The translations under genes and the position numbers were made by a program. A stretch of 32,353 nt of DNA from Snodgrassella sp. (GTDB lineage: Bacteria > Pseudomonadota > Gammaproteobacteria > Burkholderiales > Neisseriaceae). The DNA lies in assembly GCA_024103515.1 (NCBI GenBank), contig JAGGIK010000020.1, positions 1 through 32,353 of the forward strand, given 5' to 3'. The notes under the pieces were generated by a model, which saw nothing but the letters and a program-made list of their open reading frames with translations, made no database searches and had not been told where the DNA came from. Of the stretch, positions 1 to 9,125 are shown piece after piece; positions within the stretch are counted from its first letter, which is position 1, and each line of letters opens with the position of its first letter.

Positions 1-119
1 TGTTATGGTAAGACACCCTGGCAAACTTGGGTAGAAAAGGACTGGCTAAAGAAAAGCAGCTAGAGAATTTATTTTACGCATCAGACAGTCATAGTGTTAG
101 AACGAATGTCGATGAGTAG
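1..119 (+). pseudogene. C-terminal remnant of an IS481-like transposase, frameshifted
   Basis: The first 63 bases read in one frame as a tail containing GKTPWQTWVEK and then stop. From about base 45 a second frame continues as LAKEKQLENLF and on to a stop at 117-119. The order GKTPxQTF/W, then LAKEK, is what I remember from the C-terminus of IS481-family transposases, so the two pieces probably belonged to one gene now broken by an indel near the A-run at 34-38. About 30 bases after the stop, around 123-153, a stretch ending in GCTCGTACA resembles the terminal repeat of such elements. The rest of the element lies off the window, so its intactness cannot be judged. Family assignment is from memory. 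Confidence 0.5.
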
Positions 120-347
120 GTAGTGTCTGTCAGATGAAGTTTGAGCTCGTACAGGTAAATAATTAAATCAAAATTACAAACGAAAATTTACTCTTAAGGT
201 AATAGTCAGAAATCTTTCAAAACCCTCTGTAATCCATTTATCATTTTAGATTAATAATTTCACAATTATTCTTTTAGAATATTATGATAAATACCTTCTG
301 ACCCTCTTTATGTCTTTTAAACAACAAAATTTAGAGCTCAATTAACA

Positions 348-372
348 AAGCCAGCTTAAATCAAGCTGGCTT
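348..372 (-). terminator. Terminator after obgE
   Basis: A perfect 10-bp inverted repeat (AAGCCAGCTT, 5-base loop, AAGCTGGCTT) lies 13 bases beyond the obgE stop. Read on the minus strand it is followed by TTTGTTAAT-like T-rich sequence, though the T-run is short. It probably ends the obgE transcript. Confidence 0.7.
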
Positions 373-385
373 CAAAGATAAAACA

Positions 386-1555
<1,170 letters not shown>

Positions 1556-1590
1556 TTATTTGATAGCCTTTACCAAAGTATCCGAGCTTC

Positions 1591-1596
1591 ATTATA
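1591..1596 (-). promoter_or_regulatory. Candidate -10 element for obgE
   Basis: Minus-strand TATAAT, about 70 bases upstream of the obgE ATG and on the obgE side of the rpmA terminator. No good -35 hexamer is seen at 16-18 bases, so this rests on the -10 and the position alone. Confidence 0.35.
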
Positions 1597-1648
1597 GCGC
1601 AAGCACAGCAAACCAGCGCTGCATATTCACCAGCATCAAACCTATTAA

Positions 1649-1677
1649 CAAAAAAGCCCTGCCAGCTGGCAGGGCTT
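1649..1677 (-). terminator. Strong intrinsic terminator after rplU-rpmA
   Basis: A perfect 24-bp palindrome (1654-1677, arms AAGCCCTGCCAG and CTGGCAGGGCTT) is followed on the minus strand by a run of T residues. This is a textbook Rho-independent terminator 15 bases beyond rpmA. Confidence 0.9.
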
Positions 1678-1692
1678 CAGATCAACTAAAAC

Positions 1693-1965
1693 TTATTCGT
1701 CTACGCCAGTATAAGGACGCACACTGACTGTTTTCCGATTCAATGCGCCTTTAGTGGCAAATTCAACATAGCCATCCACTTTAGCAAATAAAGTGTGGTC
1801 TTTGCCCATACCCACATTTTCACCAGCGTGAAAACGCGTGCCACGTTGACGAACAATAATAGAACCAGCCGGAATCAACTCATTACCAAAAGCTTTCACG
1901 CCCAAACGTTTAGCTTCAGAATCACGACCGTTGCGGGAACTACCGCCTGCTTTTTTGTGTGCCAT
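1693..1965 (-). CDS. rpmA: 50S ribosomal protein L27
   Basis: Large-subunit protein whose N-terminal tail reaches the peptidyl-transferase centre. The 90-residue product starts [20 protein letters not shown] and contains [21 protein letters not shown] and [17 protein letters not shown], the family signature regions. The length is normal. The start is preceded by AAGGA at good spacing. There is no N-terminal extension of the kind cleaved by Prp protease in Firmicutes. The gene lies 19 bases after rplU in the same operon and is followed by a strong terminator. Confidence 0.98.
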   Translation of the reverse strand: MAHKKAGGSSRNGRDSEAKRLGVKAFGNELIPAGSIIVRQRGTRFHAGENVGMGKDHTLFAKVDGYVEFATKGALNRKTVSVRPYTGVDE

Positions 1966-1984
1966 TGTTTATTCCTTCACTCAA

Positions 1985-2293
1985 TTAGGCAATCGCCACG
2001 ATTTCAATCTGGGTAAAATTCTGACGGTGACCTTGACGTTTCTGATAATGTTTACGACGACGCATTTTAAAAATACGTACTTTATCATGACGGCCATGTG
2101 CAATCACCTTGGCAGTTACCTTAGCACCTGCAATAAATGGGGTGCCCACCTTAACCGCTTCACCGTCAGCAATCATCAAAACTTCATTCAGTTCGATTTG
2201 GCTGTCGAGTTCTGCTGGTATCTGTTCTACTTTCAATTTTTCGCCAACGGCAACCTTATACTGCTTACCGCCGGTTTTTACGACCGCGTACAT
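1985..2293 (-). CDS. rplU: 50S ribosomal protein L21
   Basis: Large-subunit protein that binds 23S rRNA. The 102-residue product starts [24 protein letters not shown] and carries the [13 protein letters not shown] basic C-terminal region typical of L21. I chose the ATG at 2293 over an in-frame ATG four codons upstream because it matches the family N-terminus and has GGAG six bases before it. First gene of the rplU-rpmA operon. A near-consensus sigma-70 promoter and a leader with an inverted repeat lie just upstream. Confidence 0.98.
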   Translation of the reverse strand: MYAVVKTGGKQYKVAVGEKLKVEQIPAELDSQIELNEVLMIADGEAVKVGTPFIAGAKVTAKVIAHGRHDKVRIFKMRRRKHYQKRQGHRQNFTQIEIVAIA

Positions 2294-2309
2294 ACTCAAC
2301 TCCAATTAG

Positions 2310-2370
2310 GAATTCTGTTAAAAATAAAAAAACCAAATTTCCGCTACAAACAAAACAAATAGCAGAATTC
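2310..2370 (-). promoter_or_regulatory. rplU leader with 8-bp inverted repeat closing next to the Shine-Dalgarno
   Basis: In the predicted rplU leader, GAATTCTG (2370-2363) is complementary to CAGAATTC (2317-2310). The 45-base loop between them is T-rich. The 3' arm ends about six bases before the GGAG that serves rplU, so the fold could influence initiation. L21 leaders with autoregulation are known in other bacteria; that this one works the same way is only an inference. Confidence 0.4.
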
Positions 2371-2373
2371 GCT

Positions 2374-2403
2374 ATTATAACTAACAATAATTACCCCTGT
2401 CAA
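2374..2403 (-). promoter_or_regulatory. Sigma-70 promoter of rplU-rpmA
   Basis: On the minus strand TTGACA (2403-2398), an 18-base spacer and TATAAT (2379-2374), both perfect consensus hexamers. The expected start near 2367 gives a leader of about 75 bases before rplU. Confidence 0.85.
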
Positions 2404-2583
2404 AACAATAACGTTTTGTGTAAGCAGATCAAAGTTCAAATAAACTGTCGGCGGTGGTTCCTTAAAGCACTAAGTACATTAGACCTACCTACAACAGCAA
2501 TACATAGAAAAAAACAGACTTCTTTTTACAACGAATTAAAAACTATTAAATGTTACATAGATAACCAACGAGCCAGATAACTT

Positions 2584-2612
2584 TTCGCAGTTCTATATAT
2601 TTAAAGTATAAT
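2584..2612 (+). promoter_or_regulatory. Sigma-70 promoter of ispB
   Basis: TTCGCA (2584-2589), a 17-base spacer and a perfect TATAAT (2607-2612). The predicted leader to ispB is about 68 bases. It is divergent from the rplU promoter; about 180 bases of AT-rich sequence between the two show nothing else. Confidence 0.75.
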
Positions 2613-2686
2613 AACTACTGTGACTCATTTAACCTGGAGTCAAGCCTCATCTGAACCTATCTTTCGTTATCGAAGATTTAAAACAC

Positions 2687-3661
2687 ATGCTTGAAAACCT
2701 GCCATATTTCCAGAAACATCTACCTGATGACTTAAATCGTGTCAACAGCGTTATTAATCGTGCGGTTAATTCAAACGTCGTGCTGATTTCTCAGGTAGGA
2801 CAATACATTATCAATGCCGGCGGCAAACGCCTACGCCCTATCCTTACCATTCTGGCTGGCAAAACACTGGGCTACCAGGATGATCCCCTATTTTCCCTGG
2901 CTGCCATGGTCGAATTTATCCACACTTCCACCCTATTGCATGATGATGTTGTAGACGAAAGCGATCTGCGTCGCGGGCGACAAACGGCCAATAACATGTT
3001 TGGCAATGCCGCCGCCGTACTAGTAGGTGACTTCCTCTATACCCGCGCCTTTCAGCTAATGGTTGCTTCAAATAATCTACGTATACTCGAAGTCATGGCT
3101 GAAGCCACCAACACGATTGCAGAAGGTGAAGTGATGCAGCTGATGAACATCGGCAATATTGATATAACCGAAGCAGAATACTTACACGTCATCGAATATA
3201 AAACCGCCAAACTGTTTCAGGCTGCCGCACAAGTGGGTGCCATACTGGCTCAGGCCAGTGAGACACAAGAACTGGCATTGAAAAACTACGGCACCCATTT
3301 GGGCACAGCCTTCCAAATTATCGATGATGTACTGGATTATACCGGTGAGCTATCCACCATTGGCAAAAACGTCGGCGACGATCTGGCTGAAGGCAAACCG
3401 ACTCTGCCTCTGATTTACTTGCTCAATCAGGGCAGCCCAGCCGCCGCAGCCGATGTACGCCATGCACTGAAACAGGCTGACCGCAGCTATTTTGACAAAA
3501 TCCATGAGCATGTAATCCATTCCGATGCGCTGGATTATTGCTCCACACAAGCTCAAAAAGCCATAGATTCTGCTGTTAACAGTCTGAAAGATTTACCAGA
3601 TAACGAAACTACCCAAGCCATGCACGATTTGGCATTGGCTTCTTTAGCTCGAATATCATAA
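2687..3661 (+). CDS. ispB: Octaprenyl/polyprenyl diphosphate synthase
   Basis: Trans-prenyltransferase that extends farnesyl diphosphate with isopentenyl diphosphate to make the ubiquinone side chain, in the cytoplasm. The 324-residue product has the first aspartate-rich motif LLHDDVVDESDLRRG near residue 85, the second motif FQIIDDVLDYTG near residue 211 and GGKRLRP near residue 45. The bulky residues upstream of the first motif fit a long-chain product. The N-terminus MLENLPYFQKHLPDDL matches neisserial IspB as I remember it. The Shine-Dalgarno is weak. It is preceded by a good sigma-70 promoter and followed after 46 bases by tRNA-Arg. Chain length (C40) cannot be read with certainty. Confidence 0.96.
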   Translation: MLENLPYFQKHLPDDLNRVNSVINRAVNSNVVLISQVGQYIINAGGKRLRPILTILAGKTLGYQDDPLFSLAAMVEFIHTSTLLHDDVVDESDLRRGRQTANNMFGNAAAVLVGDFLYTRAFQLMVASNNLRILEVMAEATNTIAEGEVMQLMNIGNIDITEAEYLHVIEYKTAKLFQAAAQVGAILAQASETQELALKNYGTHLGTAFQIIDDVLDYTGELSTIGKNVGDDLAEGKPTLPLIYLLNQGSPAAAADVRHALKQADRSYFDKIHEHVIHSDALDYCSTQAQKAIDSAVNSLKDLPDNETTQAMHDLALASLARIS

Positions 3662-3707
3662 AATAGCCGACTTGGGTGATTACAGTCAAAATGTATGTTT
3701 CGAAAAT

Positions 3708-3782
3708 CTCGCCGTAGTTCAACGGATAGAACACATGCCTCCTAAGCGTGCGATACAGGTTCGATTCCTGTCGGCGAGACCA
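3708..3782 (+). tRNA. tRNA-Arg (anticodon CCT)
   Basis: A full cloverleaf can be drawn: acceptor CTCGCCG/CGGCGAG, T8 A9, D-stem GTTC/GAAC, anticodon stem CATGC/GCGTG with loop CTCCTAA (anticodon 3741-3743, CCT, reading AGG), T-stem ACAGG/CCTGT with loop TTCGATT, discriminator A and encoded CCA (3780-3782). A weak promoter-like pair (TTGGGT 3672, TATGTT 3694) lies upstream. tRNA-Arg genes are common integration sites, and the DNA just downstream carries gene debris, but no second copy of the tRNA 3' end was seen. Confidence 0.96.
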
Positions 3783-4639
3783 AATTAATATTATTAATTT
3801 ATATATATCAATCATTTATTTTAAGACTGCAATCAATTTACCGTATAATTTATCTCTAAACCATATCATTAATAGGTAAAGTCTCACAATAATCTTTCCT
3901 CCCTCACAACAGACAATTAATTGGATACATTACTGGTTGTAAATTTTCTAGTACTGGTTTAGTAAGGTAGTTAGAATGCAATATTTGGTTTATCAAATAC
4001 CAATTTTTCTTTAACTGAGACCTCAACATCATTATCAACCAAGACACCAAAATAATCTTTAAGCAGATCAACCTTACGGCTATAAGCTTCACGCCCGTAA
4101 ATCCGACTACTTTAGCTGTAAAAGTTTTAATAATCCCAAAGATATCTTGAGTGATATAAACATCCACACCAAATCAGAAATCTGCCATAACTGGATTATG
4201 GGGAGCGATTACATTAAGCACTAAATGGGCTAAGGTTGCTTTTCTATTATCAGCATTAGACTGATATCCTATTTTTTACTAGAGGGAATAGACCTAAGTT
4301 ATTTTTCTTATTATAAAATAATAATTTGCAATGATTTATTTCACTAAATCAAATAAAAATCGAACAAAACAAAAGTTAAATTGCATAATACATAATAACT
4401 GTATAGATCAATATTTATAGCAAAAAATCAAATCGGCTATTACAACTTGGTGTACACTGATTCTATCTATAGTTCATACTGAATGATCAAACAAAGTAGA
4501 GAAAAATTTGCGTTGAACAAACATTAAAAGATTATTTTGCACATTCATTATATTATTTTAATGACCGCTCTACTTTACTTGCAAAAAAATACTCTATTGA
4601 TTTACATTCTTTTCATTGACGGAGCCGCTGATAAAGAAT
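3783..4639. other. AT-rich stretch downstream of tRNA-Arg, no intact gene
   Basis: Much more AT-rich than the flanking genes. Apart from the minus-strand remnant described separately (3971-4258) I see no coding frame with a credible start and Shine-Dalgarno, no RNA gene and no clear terminator. Confidence 0.6.
3971..4258 (-). pseudogene. Decayed reading frame of unknown function
   Basis: On the minus strand two frames read as protein-like sequence. The first, from about 4258, contains KATLAHLVLNVIAPHNPVM, hits an in-frame TGA at about 4174 and continues as GVDVYITQDIFGIIKTFTAK. Near 4100 the coding character jumps to another frame reading REAYSRKVDLLKDYFGVL, then VSVKEKLVFDKPNIAF and a stop at 3971-3973. 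The charged, balanced composition of the second piece looks genuine. One stop and one frameshift would be needed to join them. I do not recognise the family. Random AT-rich frames could also give this, so confidence is low. Confidence 0.35.
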
Positions 4640-5392
4640 TTTTTATGGGGCAATATCAAATTGCCATTGGATAAGCGCAGACCATATTATATGACTGATC
4701 ATCTAGCACGATACTTTCACTTGTGCCGACATAAATACCTGCCAACACAGTAGCGGATTCCCCTTCATTGATAAACCAGTATTATCGCTGTGATTATTTA
4801 AGTTATGCGGAGATTTTTTATCATAAGATTCGGGCGTTACCAACCATAATAATATTGCCGTATCGATACAGGCGCCCGCTATTAAATGGTTATACCAAAA
4901 CATAGGATCACAAACACAATTATTTATTACCGGCACAGCATGGGGCCATGGAACGGTACACATCTCAGCCATTTGCTGGCGGCGCATGAAATGAGTTGCC
5001 GCTATCTGATTACGCTTAACCCGGTAGACTATGGCAATCATGCTATTCGTCTAGCAAGTCATTTGATGCGAAAGGCCAAAATTTATACGCATGAATCGGT
5101 GCCAGTGAACGCAAACTAGATCAATATATGAGGCTTTCATATTCGTCTGCGGCAGAAATGCTATTTTAGTACACGGGGAAACTGGGTAGCTTTGGCTGGC
5201 GGGCAATGTCTGATCAACAATACCAAGCCAAAAGGCCATTTACAGGCAAACGCAGCTACTATACTGGTGCATCACCAAATCGAAGAGATGTTTAACTACC
5301 CTACTGCTCAAGACTGTAGTGCGGACTCTGCACTTCAGCAGGAAATTTACTCAATTGTACAACAGTCTGCGATTATACTGGCTGATCCTTAG
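4640..5392 (+). pseudogene. Degenerate gene with several frameshifts, unknown family
   Basis: The plus strand carries a chain of protein-like pieces in alternating frames: LPLDKRRPYYMTDHLARYF (about 4660-4720), IKWLYQNIGSQTQLFITGTA (about 4881-4940), HLSHLLAAHEMSCRYLITLN (about 4960-5020, continuing to a stop at 5119), ERKLDQYMRLSYSSAAEM (about 5107-5162), then a frame with GNWVALAGGQCLINN (from about 5177) ending ILADP and stop at 5392. The GC content here is higher than in the surrounding spacer, which supports former coding sequence. At least four indels or stops interrupt it. I do not recognise the protein. No intact start with a Shine-Dalgarno is present. Confidence 0.4.
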
Positions 5393-5546
5393 TTAAATAA
5401 ACCTACATCAGCCAATCGGCAGTAATTCAAATCCTTGCTACCCTGCATTCTTTATTGTTATTACCGGCAAAAGTAGATAACTTTTAGCCGCTGGCCTTCA
5501 GCCTTTGACCCTACACAACTGTAATTGAACCAGTACAGTTCAGCTT

Positions 5547-6338
5547 TTAATCTAACCAGATGGCACTTAGCATGCGCCCCGTTTTACCGTCACGCCGGTA
5601 AGAAAAATAACGATCACGCTGCAATACCGTGCACTCTGTACCACCATATACCTGATGTACACCTGCATCGGCCAAAGCCAATCGTGCCAATGCATAGATA
5701 TCGGCCAGATAGTGGTCATGACCAATATCAATAAATGCCACTTGTGCCTTGGGGTGGTGTAAACAGAATGCCTCCCATACTTCAACCCCAACTTCAAAGG
5801 CGTCCGGACCAATAGCCGGTCCTAGATAAGCGATGATTTCCAGGGGGTTAACCTGCATGGCTGCAACAGTATTCTGCAATACTCCTCCAGCCAGTCCACG
5901 CCAGCCGGCATGTGCTGCTGCTACTACCGTACCAGCGCGATCACATAGTAGCACCGGCAGACAATCTGCAGTCATGATAGCACAGGCCACTGCATCTCCT
6001 TCGTGACTGAAACTAGCGTCCGCTGACAGCGGATTTCCAGTCTCCATAGCGGCTAAGGCAAGGCGTGCTGCCACCACTTGCGTACTATGCACCTGTTGCA
6101 GATAGGCCAATGGTTGCTCAATCCGTTGCTGCACCAACGCACGATTGTGCAGCACAGCCTGAGCATCATCCCCTACATGTGTTCCGACATTAAGCGAAGC
6201 AAAAGGTGAGCAGCTAACACCGCCATGACGCGTTGACAGTAAAGTATGGACATTAGCCGGAGCCGGCCAGTCTGCGGTAAAGAAACTATTGCTATCCTGC
6301 CTCAGTCCCAATACCAGATTCATATCCCATTGTGTCAT
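5547..6338 (-). CDS. pgeF: Multicopper-polyphenol-oxidase (laccase)-fold protein, peptidoglycan editing factor PgeF family
   Basis: YfiH/PgeF-family enzyme; family members have purine nucleoside phosphorylase, adenosine deaminase or laccase-like activity, and the E. coli protein prevents misincorporation of L-Ser into peptidoglycan. The 263-residue product has the zinc ligands in the expected motifs: QVHS near residue 86, TADCLPVLLCD near 131 and AAHAGWRGL near 148, then GPAIGPDAFEVG. AAGGAT lies ahead of the ATG. It begins 11 bases after the rluD stop, the order also found in Neisseria, so the two are probably cotranscribed. Which of the family's activities applies cannot be told from sequence. 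Confidence 0.93.
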   Translation of the reverse strand: MTQWDMNLVLGLRQDSNSFFTADWPAPANVHTLLSTRHGGVSCSPFASLNVGTHVGDDAQAVLHNRALVQQRIEQPLAYLQQVHSTQVVAARLALAAMETGNPLSADASFSHEGDAVACAIMTADCLPVLLCDRAGTVVAAAHAGWRGLAGGVLQNTVAAMQVNPLEIIAYLGPAIGPDAFEVGVEVWEAFCLHHPKAQVAFIDIGHDHYLADIYALARLALADAGVHQVYGGTECTVLQRDRYFSYRRDGKTGRMLSAIWLD

Positions 6339-6349
6339 CAGCCATATCC

Positions 6350-7477
6350 TTAATCACGCACATAAATGACATCAACATCATAGTCATCATCATCCCAATT
6401 TTCATCCTCTGCATTGGCACCGAAATGGTGCTGCCATTGATCTTCATGTCTGAGCGATGAACACATACCAGCCTGTAACCTTAATACAGACAAAAGATGA
6501 TAAATATCCGCTGGCAACGGCGCCTCAAATTGAACGGTTTCTTCTGTCGAGGGATGAACAAAGCTCAAACGGTAGGCATGTAGCGCCTGCCGTGCCATTG
6601 TCTTGATCGCTGTTTTCACTTCTGGGCTGGCCGGATGACGGGGATTGCCATACTGCGGATCACCAGCCAATGGGTGGCCGGCAGCTTTCATATGCACACG
6701 AATCTGATGGGTACGACCGGTTTCCAGCTGACACTCAATATAGCTAAAATCCGCATAGCGTTCTAAAACTTTGACATGAGTAATGGCTTCCTTACCGCCA
6801 AAAGGTACGACTGCCATACGGGTACGGTTATGCGGATCACGACCAATTAAAGTTTCAATCTTGCCGTCAAAAGGCACCACGCCATCTGCAACGGCACGGT
6901 AAGTGCGTTTAACCGTTCGTTGTTGTAACTGGTTAACCAGATGATGCTGTGCTTGTAAGGTTTTAGCCACCACCAGCAAACCGCTGGTGTCTTTGTCCAG
7001 ACGGTGCACAATACCTGCACGCGGCACCTGCGCCAGTGACGGACAATAGGCCAAAAGACCATTCAATAATGTCCCCTGCCAGTTGCCTGCTGCCGGATGA
7101 ACCACCAGTCCTGCCGGCTTATTCAGAACCAGTACACTATCATCTTCATAAATCATGTCTAAGGGCATATCTTCAGGAGTAAATGCTTGCTGCATTTCAT
7201 CAGCCTGAATGACGACACTAATATTTTCGCCGCCAATTAATTTAAATTTAGGTACCACTACTGCATTATTTACGGTAACATGGCCTTCTTTTATCCAGCC
7301 AGTCAAGCGACTGCGAGAGTAATCTGGCATTAATTTGACTAAGGCAACATCCAGTCGCAAGCCAGCCAGTTCATTGGGTACAATCCAATTTTTGCAACTT
7401 TCTACAGAATGATCTGCCCCAAATGGCAAATCATCGTTATAATCGTCATCATTCTTTAACAAAGAAGTGTCTTTCAT
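6350..7477 (-). CDS. rluD: 23S rRNA pseudouridine(1911/1915/1917) synthase RluD
   Basis: Converts three uridines in helix 69 of 23S rRNA to pseudouridine. The 375-residue product has an S4-like RNA-binding domain (about residues 35-95, LDVALVKLMPDYSRSRLTGW) and the RluA-family catalytic motif GIVHRLDKDTSGLLVVAK with the catalytic Asp, followed by GRTHQIRVH. The acidic C-terminus (DDDYDVDVIYV) is as in Neisseria. The start MKDTSLLKNDDDY at 7477 matches the neisserial N-terminus in length and character. It has no visible Shine-Dalgarno, and an in-frame GTG at 7564 would lie inside bamD. The ATG shares the CATG at 7475-7478 with the divergent bamD start, so its upstream control sequence must lie within bamD. 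Confidence 0.95.
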   Translation of the reverse strand: MKDTSLLKNDDDYNDDLPFGADHSVESCKNWIVPNELAGLRLDVALVKLMPDYSRSRLTGWIKEGHVTVNNAVVVPKFKLIGGENISVVIQADEMQQAFTPEDMPLDMIYEDDSVLVLNKPAGLVVHPAAGNWQGTLLNGLLAYCPSLAQVPRAGIVHRLDKDTSGLLVVAKTLQAQHHLVNQLQQRTVKRTYRAVADGVVPFDGKIETLIGRDPHNRTRMAVVPFGGKEAITHVKVLERYADFSYIECQLETGRTHQIRVHMKAAGHPLAGDPQYGNPRHPASPEVKTAIKTMARQALHAYRLSFVHPSTEETVQFEAPLPADIYHLLSVLRLQAGMCSSLRHEDQWQHHFGANAEDENWDDDDYDVDVIYVRD

Positions 7478-8282
7478 GAAAAATTTGTTTTTAGCGGTGG
7501 CTTTAGGCTTATTACTGACAGCCTGTGCTAGCACAAGTACAGTCGATAAAGACTCGCAAACCACTCAGAATTGGTCTGTTCAGCGTTTGTATACAGAAGC
7601 ACACGATGAACTGATGCACCATAATTATACCCACGCTGAGAAATTATACGAAATTCTGCAGGCTCGGTTCCCTTATGGCGCCTATGCAGAACAGGCACAA
7701 CTTGACACAGCTTATGCGTATTATAAAGATAGTGAGCCAGAAAAGGCTTTGGCTGCTATCGAACAATTCCAGCGTCTGTATCCAAAGCATACTAACATGG
7801 ATTATGCCTTGTATCTGAAGGCTTTGATTCAGCTTAATGAAGACAAGTCTTTAGTAAGCAAAATAGCCAAACAAGACTGGTCAGACCGTGACCCAAAAGC
7901 GAACCGTGAAGCTTATACCACCTTTGCCGAGCTACTGGAACGCTTTCCAAACAGTAAATATGTAAATGATGCACGCGAAAAAATGCAGAAATTGCTCAAT
8001 GCCTTGGCAGGCCATGAATTGTCAGTAGCGCGCTATTATATGAAACGTGGCGCATGGTTAGCCGCCGTGGGACGTGCACAAACAATCATCTCAGAATATC
8101 AAAACACACCGAATGTTGAAGAAGCGTTGGCCATTATGGTGTCAGCTTACCAAAATTTGGGAGAGCAACAACTTAGTGATGATGCCAAACGTGTTTTGGT
8201 TCAAAATTTTCCCAATAGTCCGTATCGCCAGATGCCTTGGCGAGATCGTAATGATATCCCTTGGTGGCGTTACTGGAAATAA
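7476..8282 (+). CDS. bamD: Outer membrane assembly lipoprotein BamD (ComL)
   Basis: Essential lipoprotein of the BAM complex that folds outer membrane beta-barrels; the Neisseria homologue is ComL. The 268-residue product has a lipoprotein signal (MKNLFLAVALGLLLTACAS, lipobox LTAC, lipidated Cys19). Tetratricopeptide-type helix pairs follow over about residues 30-240 (SVQRLYTEAHDELMHHNYTH, YAEQAQLDTAYAYYK, ALAIMVSAYQNLGEQQL). I chose the ATG at 7476 over the GTG at 7467 because the lysine-plus-hydrophobic signal begins there. A TATAAT at 7438-7443, inside rluD, could be its -10. A clear terminator follows. Confidence 0.95.
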   Translation: MKNLFLAVALGLLLTACASTSTVDKDSQTTQNWSVQRLYTEAHDELMHHNYTHAEKLYEILQARFPYGAYAEQAQLDTAYAYYKDSEPEKALAAIEQFQRLYPKHTNMDYALYLKALIQLNEDKSLVSKIAKQDWSDRDPKANREAYTTFAELLERFPNSKYVNDAREKMQKLLNALAGHELSVARYYMKRGAWLAAVGRAQTIISEYQNTPNVEEALAIMVSAYQNLGEQQLSDDAKRVLVQNFPNSPYRQMPWRDRNDIPWWRYWK

Positions 8283-8318
8283 GTTGACTATTGTATCTGA
8301 TTTAGCTTGATGATCAAA

Positions 8319-8344
8319 GCCACCAGTTCTCTGGTGGTTTTTCT
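8319..8344 (+). terminator. Terminator after bamD
   Basis: CCACCAG, a 4-base TTCT loop and CTGGTGG followed by TTTTTCT, about 37 bases after the bamD stop. Stem and T-run both fit an intrinsic terminator on the plus strand. Confidence 0.88.
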
Positions 8345-9125
8345 GTTATTTATTGTATGCAATAACTTAACTACGGCGAGAAATATTTAATGACAAAGAC
8401 ATTTACCGTTAGATTTAACTGGTTTTATGAGTATTCTTTATTCAGGATAAACACCACCTGCGCAGTCTAATGAAAAGATAGCCGACAGTTTTACCTAAGG
8501 AAAAAGAAAATGAAGATAAATCCAAATAGTGAAATGTTTGAATGAATGTATTTTTAATCAGACTGCTGTTTTACTGATTACATTTTCTAATGCTAAAGCA
8601 CTGCGTAATCTAAAAGTGATTAATATTTATAGTCAGAAAAAAAAAGCAATGGTTTATTCAAGATGATAAAAAAGTTTTAATGTCATCAACTTATCATTTA
8701 AAAAACCTTATTACATTTACTTCTCAGAACAGATTTTTTTGAAACCAGGCATGCCTGCATAATTATGTTCGGAACGTTAGGTTGATGCTAAAGAGAAAAC
8801 TGCAGTAAAAATAATTAGTTTTACAAGCGGTAAAACTGGGTTGGATGGATTTAAACCTTTTGTTTATCAAATGTTGATTTCATTAACTGAAATATTAAAT
8901 TCCTTATCATTTTTTTCTAAAAACAACAGATAAAAACAAACTTGAAACGATCGCTTTTTAAAGGATCAACACACCGGTAATCGCTTATGTCATGATTTTA
9001 GAAATATATGTGGTTATATAATCTGAGTAATGTATCAAGTACATTTCCTAAACAATTTGATTATCAACTACTAATATTATTGCATTATATATAGAGCTTT
9101 AGGCACACCATTGCACCATTTGCTC
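8345..9125. other. AT-rich spacer with possible gene debris
   Basis: No intact gene. Fragments on the plus strand look protein-like: a signal-peptide-like piece TAVLLITFSNAKALRNLKV (about 8560-8615) after a short MKINPNSEMFE start at 8510, and a frame reading TSGKTGLDGFKPFVYQM (about 8822-8872) that ends at a TAA near 8933. They are in different frames, with stops between them, and could be a decayed secreted-protein gene or chance. I see no RNA gene or terminator for the convergent speD transcript. Confidence 0.4.

Noticed and set aside
3609-3815. Minus-strand frame across the tRNA
   Set aside because: It overlaps the tRNA-Arg gene and the end of ispB; an artefact.
4703-5041. 112-codon minus-strand frame
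   Set aside because: It lies opposite protein-like plus-strand fragments, has no ribosome site and its product is not protein-like; I prefer decayed plus-strand coding.
5466-5489. Hairpin GGCAAAAGT/ACTTTTAGCC as a pgeF terminator
   Set aside because: The stem has a bulge and no T-run follows on the minus strand.
3760-5546. Integrated element bounded by a repeat of the tRNA-Arg 3' end
   Set aside because: I could not find a second copy of the tRNA 3' end downstream, nor an integrase frame.
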